Of a stretch of 64,000 nucleotides of DNA, positions 16,983 through 26,256 are shown one piece after another. The notes under the pieces are model-generated. The model was not told the origin of the DNA. It saw only the letters and a program-made list of their open reading frames with translations, and did not search any database. Within the stretch, counting starts at the first letter, position 1. Each line of letters opens with the position of its first letter. The position numbers were made by a program, and so were the translations under genes. The DNA is from Aved-18 sp964606665 (GTDB lineage: Bacteria > Cyanobacteriota > Vampirovibrionia > Obscuribacterales > Obscuribacteraceae), in contig CAZSHS010000002.1 of assembly GCA_964606665.1 (NCBI GenBank), forward strand, positions 133,079-197,078. The letters run 5' to 3'.

Positions 16983-17819
16983 ATGACCGAGAAACGGGGT
17001 CAAACGGGGGCTCCTCGCACTAAAAAGCGAAACGTTGTTCTGATGGAACGCGACCTCACCACGTTGTTTGAAATTTTCGTCCATCGCACCATAACTTCCA
17101 TTCAACTATCCAAACTTGGTTTTCACGACGTCAGCTACGAAACTGCGCGCAAACGCATAAGGCGATTGCAGCAAGCAGGTTTCATCGGCTCGGCTACAAG
17201 TGGTCGCATGGAGTATTCGCGCGGACGTCCAGAAAATATCTATTTTTTGACACCGCTTGGAGCCAAGGCACTGGAGCAGTATCGCGGTATTTCCTGGAAT
17301 GAAATTCCAACTGGCATGCCTCACTCTTATCACAAAGAACATTTTTTGCGTTTAGTCGATATTCGATTATTATTGATGCAAGCCAAACTCGATGGCATCA
17401 TTTCACAGTTGGAGTTTCGCACCGGGCGCGAATTCTGGCGCGAACTTACAAAAGAAGAAGCAATAGGTTCTGAAAATGCAGATGCCACCATTACTTTTGC
17501 ATATCAAGCTAACCTGCCTGAAATCACAGTCTTGCTTGAAATGGACACAGGCAATTTCAGACAAACAAAACACTGGGAGCCTAAAATAAATTCCTTTTTG
17601 AAAACCGGGCTACCTATCTGGGTTATCACTGGCAGTGCTCCAAGAATAACTAAACTACAGCAATGGACTCAACCGCTTCTAGAAGCTTCGGGCGCAGGTG
17701 CTGGCAAATGTGTCTTTGCCATTTACGAAGACTTGATGAGCGCAGGATTCTTTGGCGCGGTCTGGCAACGAACCGATGGCACCATTACCGATTTAAAACC
17801 AAAATCTAGCTCAAACTGA
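16983..17819 (+). CDS. Replication-relaxation family protein (winged helix)
   Basis: 278 residues. A winged-helix module (about 20-95: LTTLFEIFVHRTITSIQLSK, then YETARKRIRRLQQAGFIGS and the wing region GRPENIYFLTPLGAKAL) is followed by an alpha/beta domain with YHKEHFLRLVDIRL, NADATITF and LLEMDTG. This arrangement matches the Replic_Relax family (PF13814) found beside plasmid and conjugation genes, mainly in Gram-positives. The H...D...E-D pattern in the second domain may be a metal or nuclease site (inference). It follows the coupling-protein gene by about 80 bases and is the best candidate for the DNA-processing partner, since no classical relaxase is seen. Confidence 0.75.
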   Translation: MTEKRGQTGAPRTKKRNVVLMERDLTTLFEIFVHRTITSIQLSKLGFHDVSYETARKRIRRLQQAGFIGSATSGRMEYSRGRPENIYFLTPLGAKALEQYRGISWNEIPTGMPHSYHKEHFLRLVDIRLLLMQAKLDGIISQLEFRTGREFWRELTKEEAIGSENADATITFAYQANLPEITVLLEMDTGNFRQTKHWEPKINSFLKTGLPIWVITGSAPRITKLQQWTQPLLEASGAGAGKCVFAIYEDLMSAGFFGAVWQRTDGTITDLKPKSSSN

Positions 17820-17843
17820 GGTTTGTAAGGAATTTTCGGTAGT

Positions 17844-19925
17844 ATGCCTCTTTACCAAGATTTTGATCAAGAATTCAATGATAGATATTCGATCAATGGC
17901 GTCCTTGGCAAAGGAGGCATGGGAATAATTTTGCAAGCATTCGACAAAGTTTTGGCGATTAATGTTGCAATAAAAATTCTTCAACACGACAATTGCTCAG
18001 TAGCATCAATGCGTCTTCAAAGAGAAGCAGTAGCAGCCGGCAGGTTGAACCACGTAAATATAGCCAAGATTTTTGATTTTGGACTAACAGCAAGTGGTGA
18101 TCCTTATATCGTGATGGAGTTTGTTTCTGGAAAAACATTAGCAGATTTGATTCTCGAGTCTGGAGCGTTTGCCAATGAAAGAGCAATAAAGATGTTTTTA
18201 CAGATTTGTCGAGGATTAGAATACGCCCACTCAAACAAAGTAATACACAGAGATCTTAAACCCTCCAACATTATGTTGATTGAAAATGAGCAAGAAAGTG
18301 ACTTAGTAAAAATATTGGATTTTGGAGTAGCTAAAATACAAACCGATCAAAATTTGACCTCAACGGGAGCTATCGTGGGAAGTCCTTTGTACTTAAGTCC
18401 AGAACAAGCAGACGGTTTAGATGTTGATCAAAGATCTGATATCTATAGCCTGGGATGCCTAATGTTTGAAGTCTTAGCTGGACAGCCACCACTCAAAGGT
18501 AATTCTGCTCTTGAGACCATTCGGTTGCATAAAAAGCTTGCACCGCCTCTATTGACTGAACTGTCATCGAAAGAGTTTCCATCTGAGTTAGTAAAACTAG
18601 TTGACGAATGCTTGAGTAAAAATCCAAATGATCGTCCTCAAAGCGCCAAGCAAATAATGGACCGTCTTGACCGAATTTTAAACCCGAAAATAGAAGATTT
18701 AGAATACAGTCAAAATGAAAAACCGCTTGCTTTCAAAGAAAATCAGTTAGAAAAACTGACATCCAAATTTTCAAAAAGTACAGCTTTACTCGCTGGATTA
18801 GCGCTTACATTGCCGACTGTAATGGTGCTCCTTTATCTTTATAATAACTATTTGAGCAAAGAAAAATCATTAAACAAGGGCAATCCAATAGTAAAGCTAA
18901 AATTGAGTGATACTACAGTAACCAACAGAGCACTGATAGATTTTCAGAACCCTCACTTTGAACGCACTACTATCGATGGGCTGGCCACTTTAATTACAAA
19001 GAAAGAAACAACAGATACCGACTTTTTGGACGAAAAAAAATCGAACCTGTCAATCTTGAAAATAGACGAAGGACAAATTTCAGGTATTGCATTAGCCCAC
19101 TTTCCAAAGCATTCTTTGAGCTCAATCTCGATAAGAAACGCTTCTTTTGACCTTAAAAATTTGAGGTATTTATCCGAATTCAAAAATTTAAAAAAATTAG
19201 AATTGAGGCACCAAGGCATCAACGATTCCACGTTGGAAGGAATCGTAAAACTCAAGAATATTGAAGACTTATCACTTAGCGATACGGCTATTACAGACAA
19301 AGGATTAAGCCTTTTAGAGCAAATGCCTAAACTAAAAAAACTTTCCTTGTCTAATTGCCCTCTTCTGAGCCGACAAATAGGCAGTATCATTCTAAAAATT
19401 AAAAACTTGAATTATCTTCAACTACCATGCGATCAATCGAGTAAAAGTTGGTCTGCAATTTCCAGATCAAACATAAAGGCACTAGACGTAAGCTATTTGA
19501 AGTTGGATCGTGAATCACTTAAAGAAATTTGCTCAAATGAAAAGCTTTCAGAGCTGTGCATTTCCAATGTCAAAATGAAAGGAGAAGATTTTTCAATATT
19601 AGCAAATCAAAAGCCTTGGAAAAAAGTGAGCTTAAAATCTCAACAGATTTTTTCATCACAACTTTTAGATTGCCTTCTAAAAATAAACACAAAAGAATTG
19701 GATTTATCTGATTCTAAAATCTCAAAGAAAAGCTTGTACTATCTTTTAGAAAATCCAAACTTATCCAGAATCAATTGCGACGATTGCAAAAGTCTTAGTT
19801 ACGATGACAGCAAATTGATGGAAAAACAGTTTGCTAAAAGATGGAACAAAGAGCTCGAAGTGCAAACTCAAAGTGTTTCAGAAAGTGAGCTAAGGAATCT
19901 TGACATTAACAACTTATTTCAGTAG
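17844..19925 (+). CDS. Ser/Thr protein kinase - TM - leucine-rich repeat receptor, copy 1
   Basis: 693 residues. N-terminal Hanks-type kinase: Gly loop GKGGMG (22-27), VAIK Lys44, HRDLKPSN with catalytic Asp137, DFG 159-161, and SPEQ in the activation segment; all catalytic residues are present. One TM (about 312-334) follows. The C-terminal 350 residues contain leucine-rich repeats (LKKLELRHQGINDSTLEGI, IEDLSLSDTAITDKGLSLLE, LKKLSLSN). The kinase should be cytoplasmic and the repeats outside the inner membrane. The gene is AT-rich compared with its neighbours. It starts 25 bases after the replication-relaxation gene. A close paralog lies at 26695-28770. Confidence 0.92.
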   Translation: MPLYQDFDQEFNDRYSINGVLGKGGMGIILQAFDKVLAINVAIKILQHDNCSVASMRLQREAVAAGRLNHVNIAKIFDFGLTASGDPYIVMEFVSGKTLADLILESGAFANERAIKMFLQICRGLEYAHSNKVIHRDLKPSNIMLIENEQESDLVKILDFGVAKIQTDQNLTSTGAIVGSPLYLSPEQADGLDVDQRSDIYSLGCLMFEVLAGQPPLKGNSALETIRLHKKLAPPLLTELSSKEFPSELVKLVDECLSKNPNDRPQSAKQIMDRLDRILNPKIEDLEYSQNEKPLAFKENQLEKLTSKFSKSTALLAGLALTLPTVMVLLYLYNNYLSKEKSLNKGNPIVKLKLSDTTVTNRALIDFQNPHFERTTIDGLATLITKKETTDTDFLDEKKSNLSILKIDEGQISGIALAHFPKHSLSSISIRNASFDLKNLRYLSEFKNLKKLELRHQGINDSTLEGIVKLKNIEDLSLSDTAITDKGLSLLEQMPKLKKLSLSNCPLLSRQIGSIILKIKNLNYLQLPCDQSSKSWSAISRSNIKALDVSYLKLDRESLKEICSNEKLSELCISNVKMKGEDFSILANQKPWKKVSLKSQQIFSSQLLDCLLKINTKELDLSDSKISKKSLYYLLENPNLSRINCDDCKSLSYDDSKLMEKQFAKRWNKELEVQTQSVSESELRNLDINNLFQ

Positions 19926-19939
19926 CAGAATTGCAATTT

Positions 19940-20914
19940 CTAAACCAAATCTTCGGCGAAATGACAGGCCGAAAAATGACCTGGCTCTATCTCGCGCAAA
20001 ACTGGATCATCGACTTTGCATTTATCTTGAGCCATCGGACATCTTGTATGAAAGCGACATCCCGATGGTGGATTAGCGGGACTGGGCAAATCTCCACTTA
20101 GAATAATTCGGTCACTTTGTGCATATTCTGGATCTGGAACCGGAGCTGCAGAAATTAGCGCTTTAGAATATGGATGCAATGGCTTGTTGTAGACAGCCTG
20201 ACAGTCACCTATTTCTACTACTCGCCCAAGATACATTACTGCCACACGGTCGCTTATATATCTAACCACATCTAGATTGTGAGCGATAAACAAATAAGTA
20301 AGGTTGAATTCCTTTTTGAGAGTCAGAAGTAAATTTAAAATTTGCGCTTGCACACTTACATCAAGTGCAGATACTGGCTCATCTGCCACAATTAGCTTTG
20401 GACGCAGCGCAAGAGCGCGAGCGATGCCAATACGCTGTCTTTGTCCGCCTGAAAATTCGTGAGGATATCTGTCCAGCATTGCCATCGAAAGCCCTACTAA
20501 AGAAATAAGCTCATCTACTTTCTTATTTAACTCAGCACCACTTGCTATACCATGCACTTGAAATGGCTCAGACAAAATGTCTCTAATAGTCATGCGCGGA
20601 TCGAGGCTTGCATATGGATTTTGAAAGACTATCTGAATATTTTTGCGCATCTCTTTCATCTGCGCTTCAGATAATCCCTGCATGTCGCGTCCCATGAATT
20701 CGACTTTGCCAGAGCTTGCTTTTAATAATTTGAGCAATACTCGACCAAGTGTCGATTTACCACATCCAGATTCACCTACAAGTCCAAGCGTTTCGCCTTC
20801 CTGCACTTCTAAATCTATGCCATCAAGCGCTTTTATAGAGCCAACTTCGCGATTAAAAAATCCGCTTTTAATGGCGAAGTGTTTTTTTAGATTACTTATT
20901 TTGACCAGACTCAT
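19940..20914 (-). CDS. oppF: Oligopeptide/dipeptide ABC transporter ATPase (OppF/DppF type)
   Basis: 324 residues. Walker A GESGCGKST, Q-loop (VFQNPYASLDPR), signature FSGGQRQR, Walker B LIVADEP, switch His (FIAHNLD) and the family-specific C-terminal oligo_HPY extension (PLHPYSKALISAAPVPDP ... GCRFHTRCP). It would energise uptake of peptides or nickel-type substrates together with OppD and two permeases. None of these partners is visible nearby, so it is an orphan subunit here. It converges with the kinase gene and starts 16 bases after the stop of the minus-strand gene before it. Confidence 0.92.
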   Translation of the reverse strand: MSLVKISNLKKHFAIKSGFFNREVGSIKALDGIDLEVQEGETLGLVGESGCGKSTLGRVLLKLLKASSGKVEFMGRDMQGLSEAQMKEMRKNIQIVFQNPYASLDPRMTIRDILSEPFQVHGIASGAELNKKVDELISLVGLSMAMLDRYPHEFSGGQRQRIGIARALALRPKLIVADEPVSALDVSVQAQILNLLLTLKKEFNLTYLFIAHNLDVVRYISDRVAVMYLGRVVEIGDCQAVYNKPLHPYSKALISAAPVPDPEYAQSDRIILSGDLPSPANPPSGCRFHTRCPMAQDKCKVDDPVLREIEPGHFSACHFAEDLV

Positions 20915-20930
20915 ATTTATATAAATTCGA

Positions 20931-21638
20931 TTATCTCACTTTAAAAGACTCAGTGCTACCAGTACCGGTTCCGTTTAACAAGAATGTGCATTCAACCTCG
21001 TTGTTCTCGTCGTCTTCGTTGTCTTTATCGTCTATTTCTCTCATTTGCACATCGTCTGCTTCGCTATCGTTTGCAAGCATGCGTCTTAAGCGAAGCCCGT
21101 CTATAAGCGGTCTTTCTTGCACTACTTCCACAAAAGGTTCTTGCGTTGCTGGCAACAACTCACGGTAAGCTTTGAGTGGCAAAAGTTTTGCATTTTGCAG
21201 TTGCAGTGTGCCAATCAATTGGCGCTCGTACTCCTCATCTTTAATAAGTCTATGTGAAATAGCGCCCCAGTCAAGCACAAAAGCAAGTAAGCTTGTGGCA
21301 AACAAAAAGCCAAGCATGACATAACCTACTTTTTTGCTCCACTTAAACATTGAGGCGAAACAAATGGCAAGCCATGGATAACAAGTAAGCCCCAGTAAAA
21401 GCGATGGACCGGCTGCAAAAATGCTGCGTCTTGCCCAGATGGGGTTACGCCACAACAGATAAGCACCAAGCAAGGGCATTAAGAAACTTAAGCCAAGCCA
21501 GATCATGCGAAAGCGCGGACTGACAAAATCGAGCGCACCAAACCGACGAACCAATCTATAACACAAAAGAAAAAACAAAAATCCGACGATTACATCGAAG
21601 GGCAATTTTTTCCAACTGATGTCTTTGACTTCAAGCAC
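20931..21638 (-). CDS. Four-TM membrane protein with acidic C-terminal tail
   Basis: 235 residues from a GTG that overlaps the stop of the upstream oxidoreductase gene (TAGTG), indicating translational coupling. Four hydrophobic segments lie at about 14-32, 44-64, 73-95 and 103-122. The C-terminal 110 residues are hydrophilic with a run of Asp/Glu/Asn (about 195-215) and no recognised domain. It may anchor or assist the Tat-exported flavoprotein with which it is coupled (inference from overlap only). Confidence 0.7.
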   Translation of the reverse strand: MLEVKDISWKKLPFDVIVGFLFFLLCYRLVRRFGALDFVSPRFRMIWLGLSFLMPLLGAYLLWRNPIWARRSIFAAGPSLLLGLTCYPWLAICFASMFKWSKKVGYVMLGFLFATSLLAFVLDWGAISHRLIKDEEYERQLIGTLQLQNAKLLPLKAYRELLPATQEPFVEVVQERPLIDGLRLRRMLANDSEADDVQMREIDDKDNEDDENNEVECTFLLNGTGTGSTESFKVR

Positions 21639-23221
21639 TAGGCAATCGAAAATAAGGTTTTAGTTTGCGCTTTTTTCTTTAGGGCTTTCATAGCCGCTCG
21701 CTTACCAGCTTCCACAGCGCCTTCGATACATGGAATTCCTTGAACGCTTGAGTGTGCAAATGAAAATACGTCGTTATCTCTCTTCAATAAATAAGCGTTA
21801 TTTTCATACATTTTTGGCGCAGTCACAGCAAGCGCATGTCCCCATCGGCTCAGGACCACTCTATCTAAATTAGCCATGAGCTCAGATGATACCGAACTAA
21901 CTTCTTTGAGTGTATCTTCGGCAAGTTTTTTGCGATCGCCCTGAAATAAAAGTCCCCGACCAATCGAATTGGGCTCATAAGGCATATAAACAGTCAGAAC
22001 CTGACCCATCTCAGGTTTGTAAGTACCTGCAACTTTATAGGGCGACTCAGCAGTTATGACGTCAGCAACAGTGTGTGTGCCACCAAGCCAATTGTCGTAA
22101 CTGCCTTCAAAGACTGGCTTGCGCAGGCACAAGTTTGCAACCAGGTACGATCCGTATTTGTATTGAAGTAAGCGACCTTTGAGGTCGTTGTTCATATTTT
22201 TAGTGATACGCGCAGTCACCATATGCGGTATGGCAATGGCAACGTGCTTGCATTCAACCTCGTGATGATGACCTTTTTTGTCGCCATAAATAATTTTGGC
22301 ACCATCATCTTTAAGCTCTATTGACCAGACAAAAACGCCCCGTTTAAACGAATCGGGTCTTTGTGCCACTAATTTTTGAGCTAGAGCTTTTGCCACACCC
22401 GGGTTTCCACCTGGTGCCACATACGATGTGTGGTATAAATCTTCAAGCAATACAAACCCGCTCAATGCCGACGTTTTCTCAGTCCCTACACAAAGTGCTG
22501 ACTTGCAAAAGTTATCGAGCAAGGCGACAAATTCTTTGTCGTAATTTTTAAGATAAGATGCCAGTGACACTTGATCAAGTGCGCGGGCATCAGGATCTTC
22601 TGCAAACCAATCTGCTGCGTCATTCTTTTTGTTGAATAGAACTTTCTTTGTATCCTGGCGAATTTGATCGAGCTGCGATTGCAATTTAGCATCATTGAGA
22701 CCTTCTACACCGTGATGCCATTTGCCGCCCCAATAAAAAGAATTCTTGGAAGCTTCAAGCTTAGCCGGCTTGCAATCTGCATACTGCAAAAGCTCGGCCA
22801 TATCGCCTTCCGGTTCGCTCATATAGGCTGGACCGTAAGAAAAATCCATTTTGTTATATGTGCCGGAGCGCGACTGCCCGCCAAGATTGTCATACTGGTC
22901 TAGAAGCAAGAAGCTCTGGTTTTTGAGGTTATAAGCGCAAGCAAGACCCGCCATGCCGCCACCGACTATCACCGTATCGACTTTGGTTTTGGACTGGCAC
23001 TTGAATTTTGGCACCTTGCCGTCTCTTAGCAAGTGACCAAAAGTGAAATCGTCGCCCGTCCAGGGGTCTAATTTGTAGCCACCTTTTGCGTACGCTCCAT
23101 TTATAGAGGGGTCGCTTAAGTAAGTTTTAGCTAGTTCCACTCCGCTTAGAGCCATAGTGGAGGACGCAAGAAACTTGAGAAAGTCACGCCGTGACGAGTT
23201 TCCATCAATTACTTTTGGCAC
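21638..23221 (-). CDS. Tat-exported FAD-dependent amine-oxidase-like protein
   Basis: 527 residues. A twin-arginine signal SRRDFLKFLASS (Arg11-Arg12) predicts folded export. The FAD Rossmann motif is VDTVIVGGGMAGLACAYNL (glycines 87-89, 92), followed by the conserved LGGQSRSG region. The C-terminal FAD/substrate segment has RWGHALAVTAPKM and GIPCIEGAVEAGKRAA, as in NAD(P)/FAD-dependent amine oxidoreductases of the phytoene desaturase/monoamine oxidase superfamily. Substrate unknown. Divergent from the carboxyltransferase gene with a 139-base gap that must hold both promoters. Confidence 0.85.
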   Translation of the reverse strand: MPKVIDGNSSRRDFLKFLASSTMALSGVELAKTYLSDPSINGAYAKGGYKLDPWTGDDFTFGHLLRDGKVPKFKCQSKTKVDTVIVGGGMAGLACAYNLKNQSFLLLDQYDNLGGQSRSGTYNKMDFSYGPAYMSEPEGDMAELLQYADCKPAKLEASKNSFYWGGKWHHGVEGLNDAKLQSQLDQIRQDTKKVLFNKKNDAADWFAEDPDARALDQVSLASYLKNYDKEFVALLDNFCKSALCVGTEKTSALSGFVLLEDLYHTSYVAPGGNPGVAKALAQKLVAQRPDSFKRGVFVWSIELKDDGAKIIYGDKKGHHHEVECKHVAIAIPHMVTARITKNMNNDLKGRLLQYKYGSYLVANLCLRKPVFEGSYDNWLGGTHTVADVITAESPYKVAGTYKPEMGQVLTVYMPYEPNSIGRGLLFQGDRKKLAEDTLKEVSSVSSELMANLDRVVLSRWGHALAVTAPKMYENNAYLLKRDNDVFSFAHSSVQGIPCIEGAVEAGKRAAMKALKKKAQTKTLFSIA

Positions 23222-23360
23222 GCCTTATACCTTAATAGGGGATCAAAGCCCATTATGTCACCCTAAGAACGGTATAAAATAGGCTCTTTGTAAATTGAAC
23301 TCGATTTAAAATCTCAAGCAAGAAGTCAAGGACAACCCGAGACAACCAAGGACATTGAAA

Positions 23361-24941
23361 ATGAACACACAAGTGAAAGAGGCGCAGTTGAAAGACGACA
23401 AACAAGCACAAAGTCAGCTTAGCGACAAACTGACTGAAAAGCTCAAAACCATAAGCGAAGGCGGCGCGCCTAAATATCACGCCAAACTAAAAGAAGATGG
23501 CAAATTATTTGTCCGCGACAGACTGGCTCTTTTGCTTGACGAAGGTTCTTACATTGAAGACGGCGTGCTTGCAAACTGCCTTGACAAGACCCTACCCGCA
23601 GACGGTGTAGTGTGCGGCGTAGGCGCTATCAATGGACAGAAAGTTTGTTTCATGGCTAACGACTCGACCATCAAAGCAGGATCGTGGGGCTGGAGAACAG
23701 TCGAAAAAATAATTCGCATTCAAGAGACCGCCGAAAAACTAAGACTACCTATGATATATCTCGTCGACTCAGCCGGAGCTCGCATCACTGACCAGGTCGA
23801 AATGTTCCCCGGTCGTCGCGGTGCTGGAAAAATCTTCCACAACCAGGTCAGACTCTCTGGTTTCATTCCCCAAATTTGTTTGCTCTTTGGACCGTCTGCT
23901 GCAGGTGGTGCTTACATCCCAGCCTTCTGCGATATCGTCATCATGAATGACGGCAATGCATCTATGTATCTAGGCTCACCACGCATGGCCGAGATGGTCA
24001 TTGGCGAAAAGGTTACTCTTGAAGAAATGGGCGGAGCCAAAATGCACTGCTCAGTGAGCGGATGCGGCGATGTGCTCGTCAAATCAGAAGAAGAAGCGAT
24101 TAATCTTTGCAAAAAATATATCGCCTTTATGCCCGCCAACTGTCACGATCGTGTCGAACTGGAAGAGATTATCGCACCAGCCGAATTTGAAAAAACTCTA
24201 GATCAAGTGATTCCAGAAAAAGAAAACGTTCCATTCGACATGTATCAAGTGATTGATAGATTGATAGACAAAGGCAGTTTCTTTGAAATGAAGAAACTAT
24301 TTGCAGCCGAGATGATTACTGGATTTGCAAGAATCGGTGGTCGCGCAGTTGGTATCATTGCTAACCAGCCTCGTGTCAAAGGTGGCGTGTTATTTGTAGA
24401 TTCAGCCGACAAAGCAACTCGTTTTATTTGGCTTTGCAACGCCTTCAACATTCCACTATTATTCCTTGCCGACGTGCCAGGATTCATGATTGGAACCAAA
24501 GTTGAGCGCGAAGGAATAATTCGAACTGGCGCAAAATTGATTTCTGCCATGTCTTCTGCTGATGTGCCCAAAATTTCGGTCATCATCCGCAAAGCTTATG
24601 GTGCCGGACTTTATGCAATGTGCGGACCAGCCTTCGAACCTGATGCATGTCTTGCACTTCCCACTGCCTGGATTGCTGTTATGGGTCCAGAAGCTGCAGT
24701 TAATGCTGTTTTTGCAAACAAAATTGCTGAAAAACCAGAACTTGAGCGTCCTGCATACGTAGAGCAATTACGCCAAGAATATCGCGAAGACGTTGATATC
24801 TACAAACTTTCAGCCGAATTAATTGTAGATTCGATGGTTACGCCCAATAACTTGCGCGAAGAGCTTATCGCTCGCTTTGGTTATTACGCAGATAAAGAAG
24901 TGCCGCTTCCAAACAAGAAGCACAGCGTCTTGCCTGTTTAA
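23361..24941 (+). CDS. Acyl-CoA carboxylase carboxyltransferase (beta) subunit
   Basis: 526 residues from ATG 23361 (a TTG six bases earlier is also in frame). Conserved crotonase-fold carboxyltransferase blocks are present: IYLVDSAGARITDQVEMFPG, CLLFGPSAAGGAYIPAFCD, GSPRMAEMVIGEKVTLEEMG in the N-half, and ADVPGFMIGTKVEREGI and IRKAYGAGLYAMCGPAFEP in the C-half. This family (PccB/MccB/AccD5) transfers CO2 from carboxybiotin to propionyl-, methylcrotonyl- or acetyl-CoA; substrate cannot be fixed by eye. No biotin carboxylase or carrier gene is adjacent. Confidence 0.92.
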   Translation: MNTQVKEAQLKDDKQAQSQLSDKLTEKLKTISEGGAPKYHAKLKEDGKLFVRDRLALLLDEGSYIEDGVLANCLDKTLPADGVVCGVGAINGQKVCFMANDSTIKAGSWGWRTVEKIIRIQETAEKLRLPMIYLVDSAGARITDQVEMFPGRRGAGKIFHNQVRLSGFIPQICLLFGPSAAGGAYIPAFCDIVIMNDGNASMYLGSPRMAEMVIGEKVTLEEMGGAKMHCSVSGCGDVLVKSEEEAINLCKKYIAFMPANCHDRVELEEIIAPAEFEKTLDQVIPEKENVPFDMYQVIDRLIDKGSFFEMKKLFAAEMITGFARIGGRAVGIIANQPRVKGGVLFVDSADKATRFIWLCNAFNIPLLFLADVPGFMIGTKVEREGIIRTGAKLISAMSSADVPKISVIIRKAYGAGLYAMCGPAFEPDACLALPTAWIAVMGPEAAVNAVFANKIAEKPELERPAYVEQLRQEYREDVDIYKLSAELIVDSMVTPNNLREELIARFGYYADKEVPLPNKKHSVLPV

Positions 24942-24957
24942 ATTAGACTGCAGCGAT

Positions 24958-25848
24958 TTAGCACTCTATCAATTCAAAAACGTAATTGCGATCGGCAGTG
25001 ATGACGCTATTGCCGAAATAACACTCGAATGTCTCTGGTGTATAAGTCCTGCCGTGAGAGTCGTGGAATTCTTCGATGGCGAATTGAGTGTTATTGACCC
25101 ATTCATACACTTTTTGTTTGTGTTCTTGCGCCACGCGACTTAGCATTTTAGCCAGCTTCCATTTTTTGGCTCGGTAAGACAGAAAACCTGGGTCAACATC
25201 TACTTCTATTTTTTTGAACTTAATCCAGGCTTCAAGTAATTCTTGCGCTGGGCATGGCGCTTCGTAAGCATGAGACTCGATATAGACTTTATCGTTCCAA
25301 GTAGTTTTAATTTCAGTTCCACTTTTATGGCGCATGAATCCATATTCGCCCCATTTACTTTGAACTGAAGGGAAGGCTGAACAAAACGAATTATCTTCCA
25401 AAAGATCAGTAATTGGCTTTGACTGACCAACCAAAATTTGCCTCACTTCAAGTAAATTATTCAAAGACAAAGACAAATCGTAAACGAGCGATTGATCAGG
25501 GTCTTTGATTAGCTTTTCGGGTGTCAAATTCTTTTGCAAAAACTCTGCATCTGGAAATCGTCCACGCCAGAGACCATCAATTTGGACATCGGCACCAATA
25601 ATCTTTAGACCAAGAAAGACTTTAACTAAAGAAAGCAGGTCCACATCATCTTCGAAATCAGACTCATCATCTTGTATTTTAAGCAAGACAGAATCTTCAA
25701 ACAATTCATATGAGTAAGCGCGATTGCGTGTTTCAATTTCCGATTCAGAAATCGAACCATCAAGTAACCAGCCTATAAGCTCAATCAAAATAGCAGGAGC
25801 AAAGTCACTTTTAGCTGTAAGACATTCAAAATGTTTTTTTTCGGTCAT
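24958..25848 (-). CDS. Unknown soluble protein
   Basis: 296 residues, acidic, with no signal peptide, membrane segment or known motif recognised. Noticeable stretches are KIQDDESDFEDDVDLLSLVK (about 57-76) and a Trp-rich middle (SKWGEYGFMRHKSG, TTWNDKVYIESHAYEAPCP). It is last in a three-gene minus-strand group after a lipocalin-like and a DUF302 protein, with 9 bases between stop and start. Likely cytoplasmic. I cannot assign a function. Confidence 0.7.
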   Translation of the reverse strand: MTEKKHFECLTAKSDFAPAILIELIGWLLDGSISESEIETRNRAYSYELFEDSVLLKIQDDESDFEDDVDLLSLVKVFLGLKIIGADVQIDGLWRGRFPDAEFLQKNLTPEKLIKDPDQSLVYDLSLSLNNLLEVRQILVGQSKPITDLLEDNSFCSAFPSVQSKWGEYGFMRHKSGTEIKTTWNDKVYIESHAYEAPCPAQELLEAWIKFKKIEVDVDPGFLSYRAKKWKLAKMLSRVAQEHKQKVYEWVNNTQFAIEEFHDSHGRTYTPETFECYFGNSVITADRNYVFELIEC

Positions 25849-25857
25849 TTAATTGGA

Positions 25858-26256
25858 TTACTCAAAGACGCGCTGCCAAATTTCATACACCTGACCTTGA
25901 GCGGTATTAAATACGGTGGGTCGTGCCGTTCCTGGAAATGAGAAAATGGCTTTAAGAACATCGTGATCCAGCTCAAATATTCCTTGCAGCTCTTTGCCAG
26001 CAAAAGGACCCTCATCGGGAATCAAATCGATTTGTTGATGGGCACCATCTGATTTTGGATGAATCACTACTTTTCCAGTTTTGCTTTTTGGAAAGCCACC
26101 CACAAATTGAGGATAGGATAATTCTGACCAAGCAAGCTTGTAGGTATCATCGGCATTAAAGCTATAGCGAAATTCTTGAAAAATACTATAAGGCAGCCAA
26201 TCTGTATTAAGTTGACAGCCTATTACCTTCCATTTTCCCACTAATTCTTTCAGCAT
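25858..26256 (-). CDS. TIGR03067-like small beta-barrel (lipocalin-like) protein
   Basis: 132 residues. Opens with ELVGKWKVIGCQLNTDWLP and continues with a strand-rich pattern: FRYSFNADDTYKLAW, KTGKVVIHPKSDGAHQQIDL, GPFAGKELQGIFELDHDVLK, FSFPGTARPTVFN. This is the layout of the TIGR03067 domain common in Planctomycetes-like genomes (G-x-W-x-V start, GxYELDGDxL, PGxxRPxxF). No signal peptide, so cytoplasmic. GGAG sits 6 bases before ATG, and the start overlaps the DUF302 stop. Molecular role unknown. Confidence 0.7.
   Translation of the reverse strand: MLKELVGKWKVIGCQLNTDWLPYSIFQEFRYSFNADDTYKLAWSELSYPQFVGGFPKSKTGKVVIHPKSDGAHQQIDLIPDEGPFAGKELQGIFELDHDVLKAIFSFPGTARPTVFNTAQGQVYEIWQRVFE

Noticed and set aside
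1..17819. Integrative element borders (att sites, integrase)
   Set aside because: No integrase, tRNA gene or paired direct repeats were recognised in the window. The left end runs out of the window, so mobility cannot be judged.
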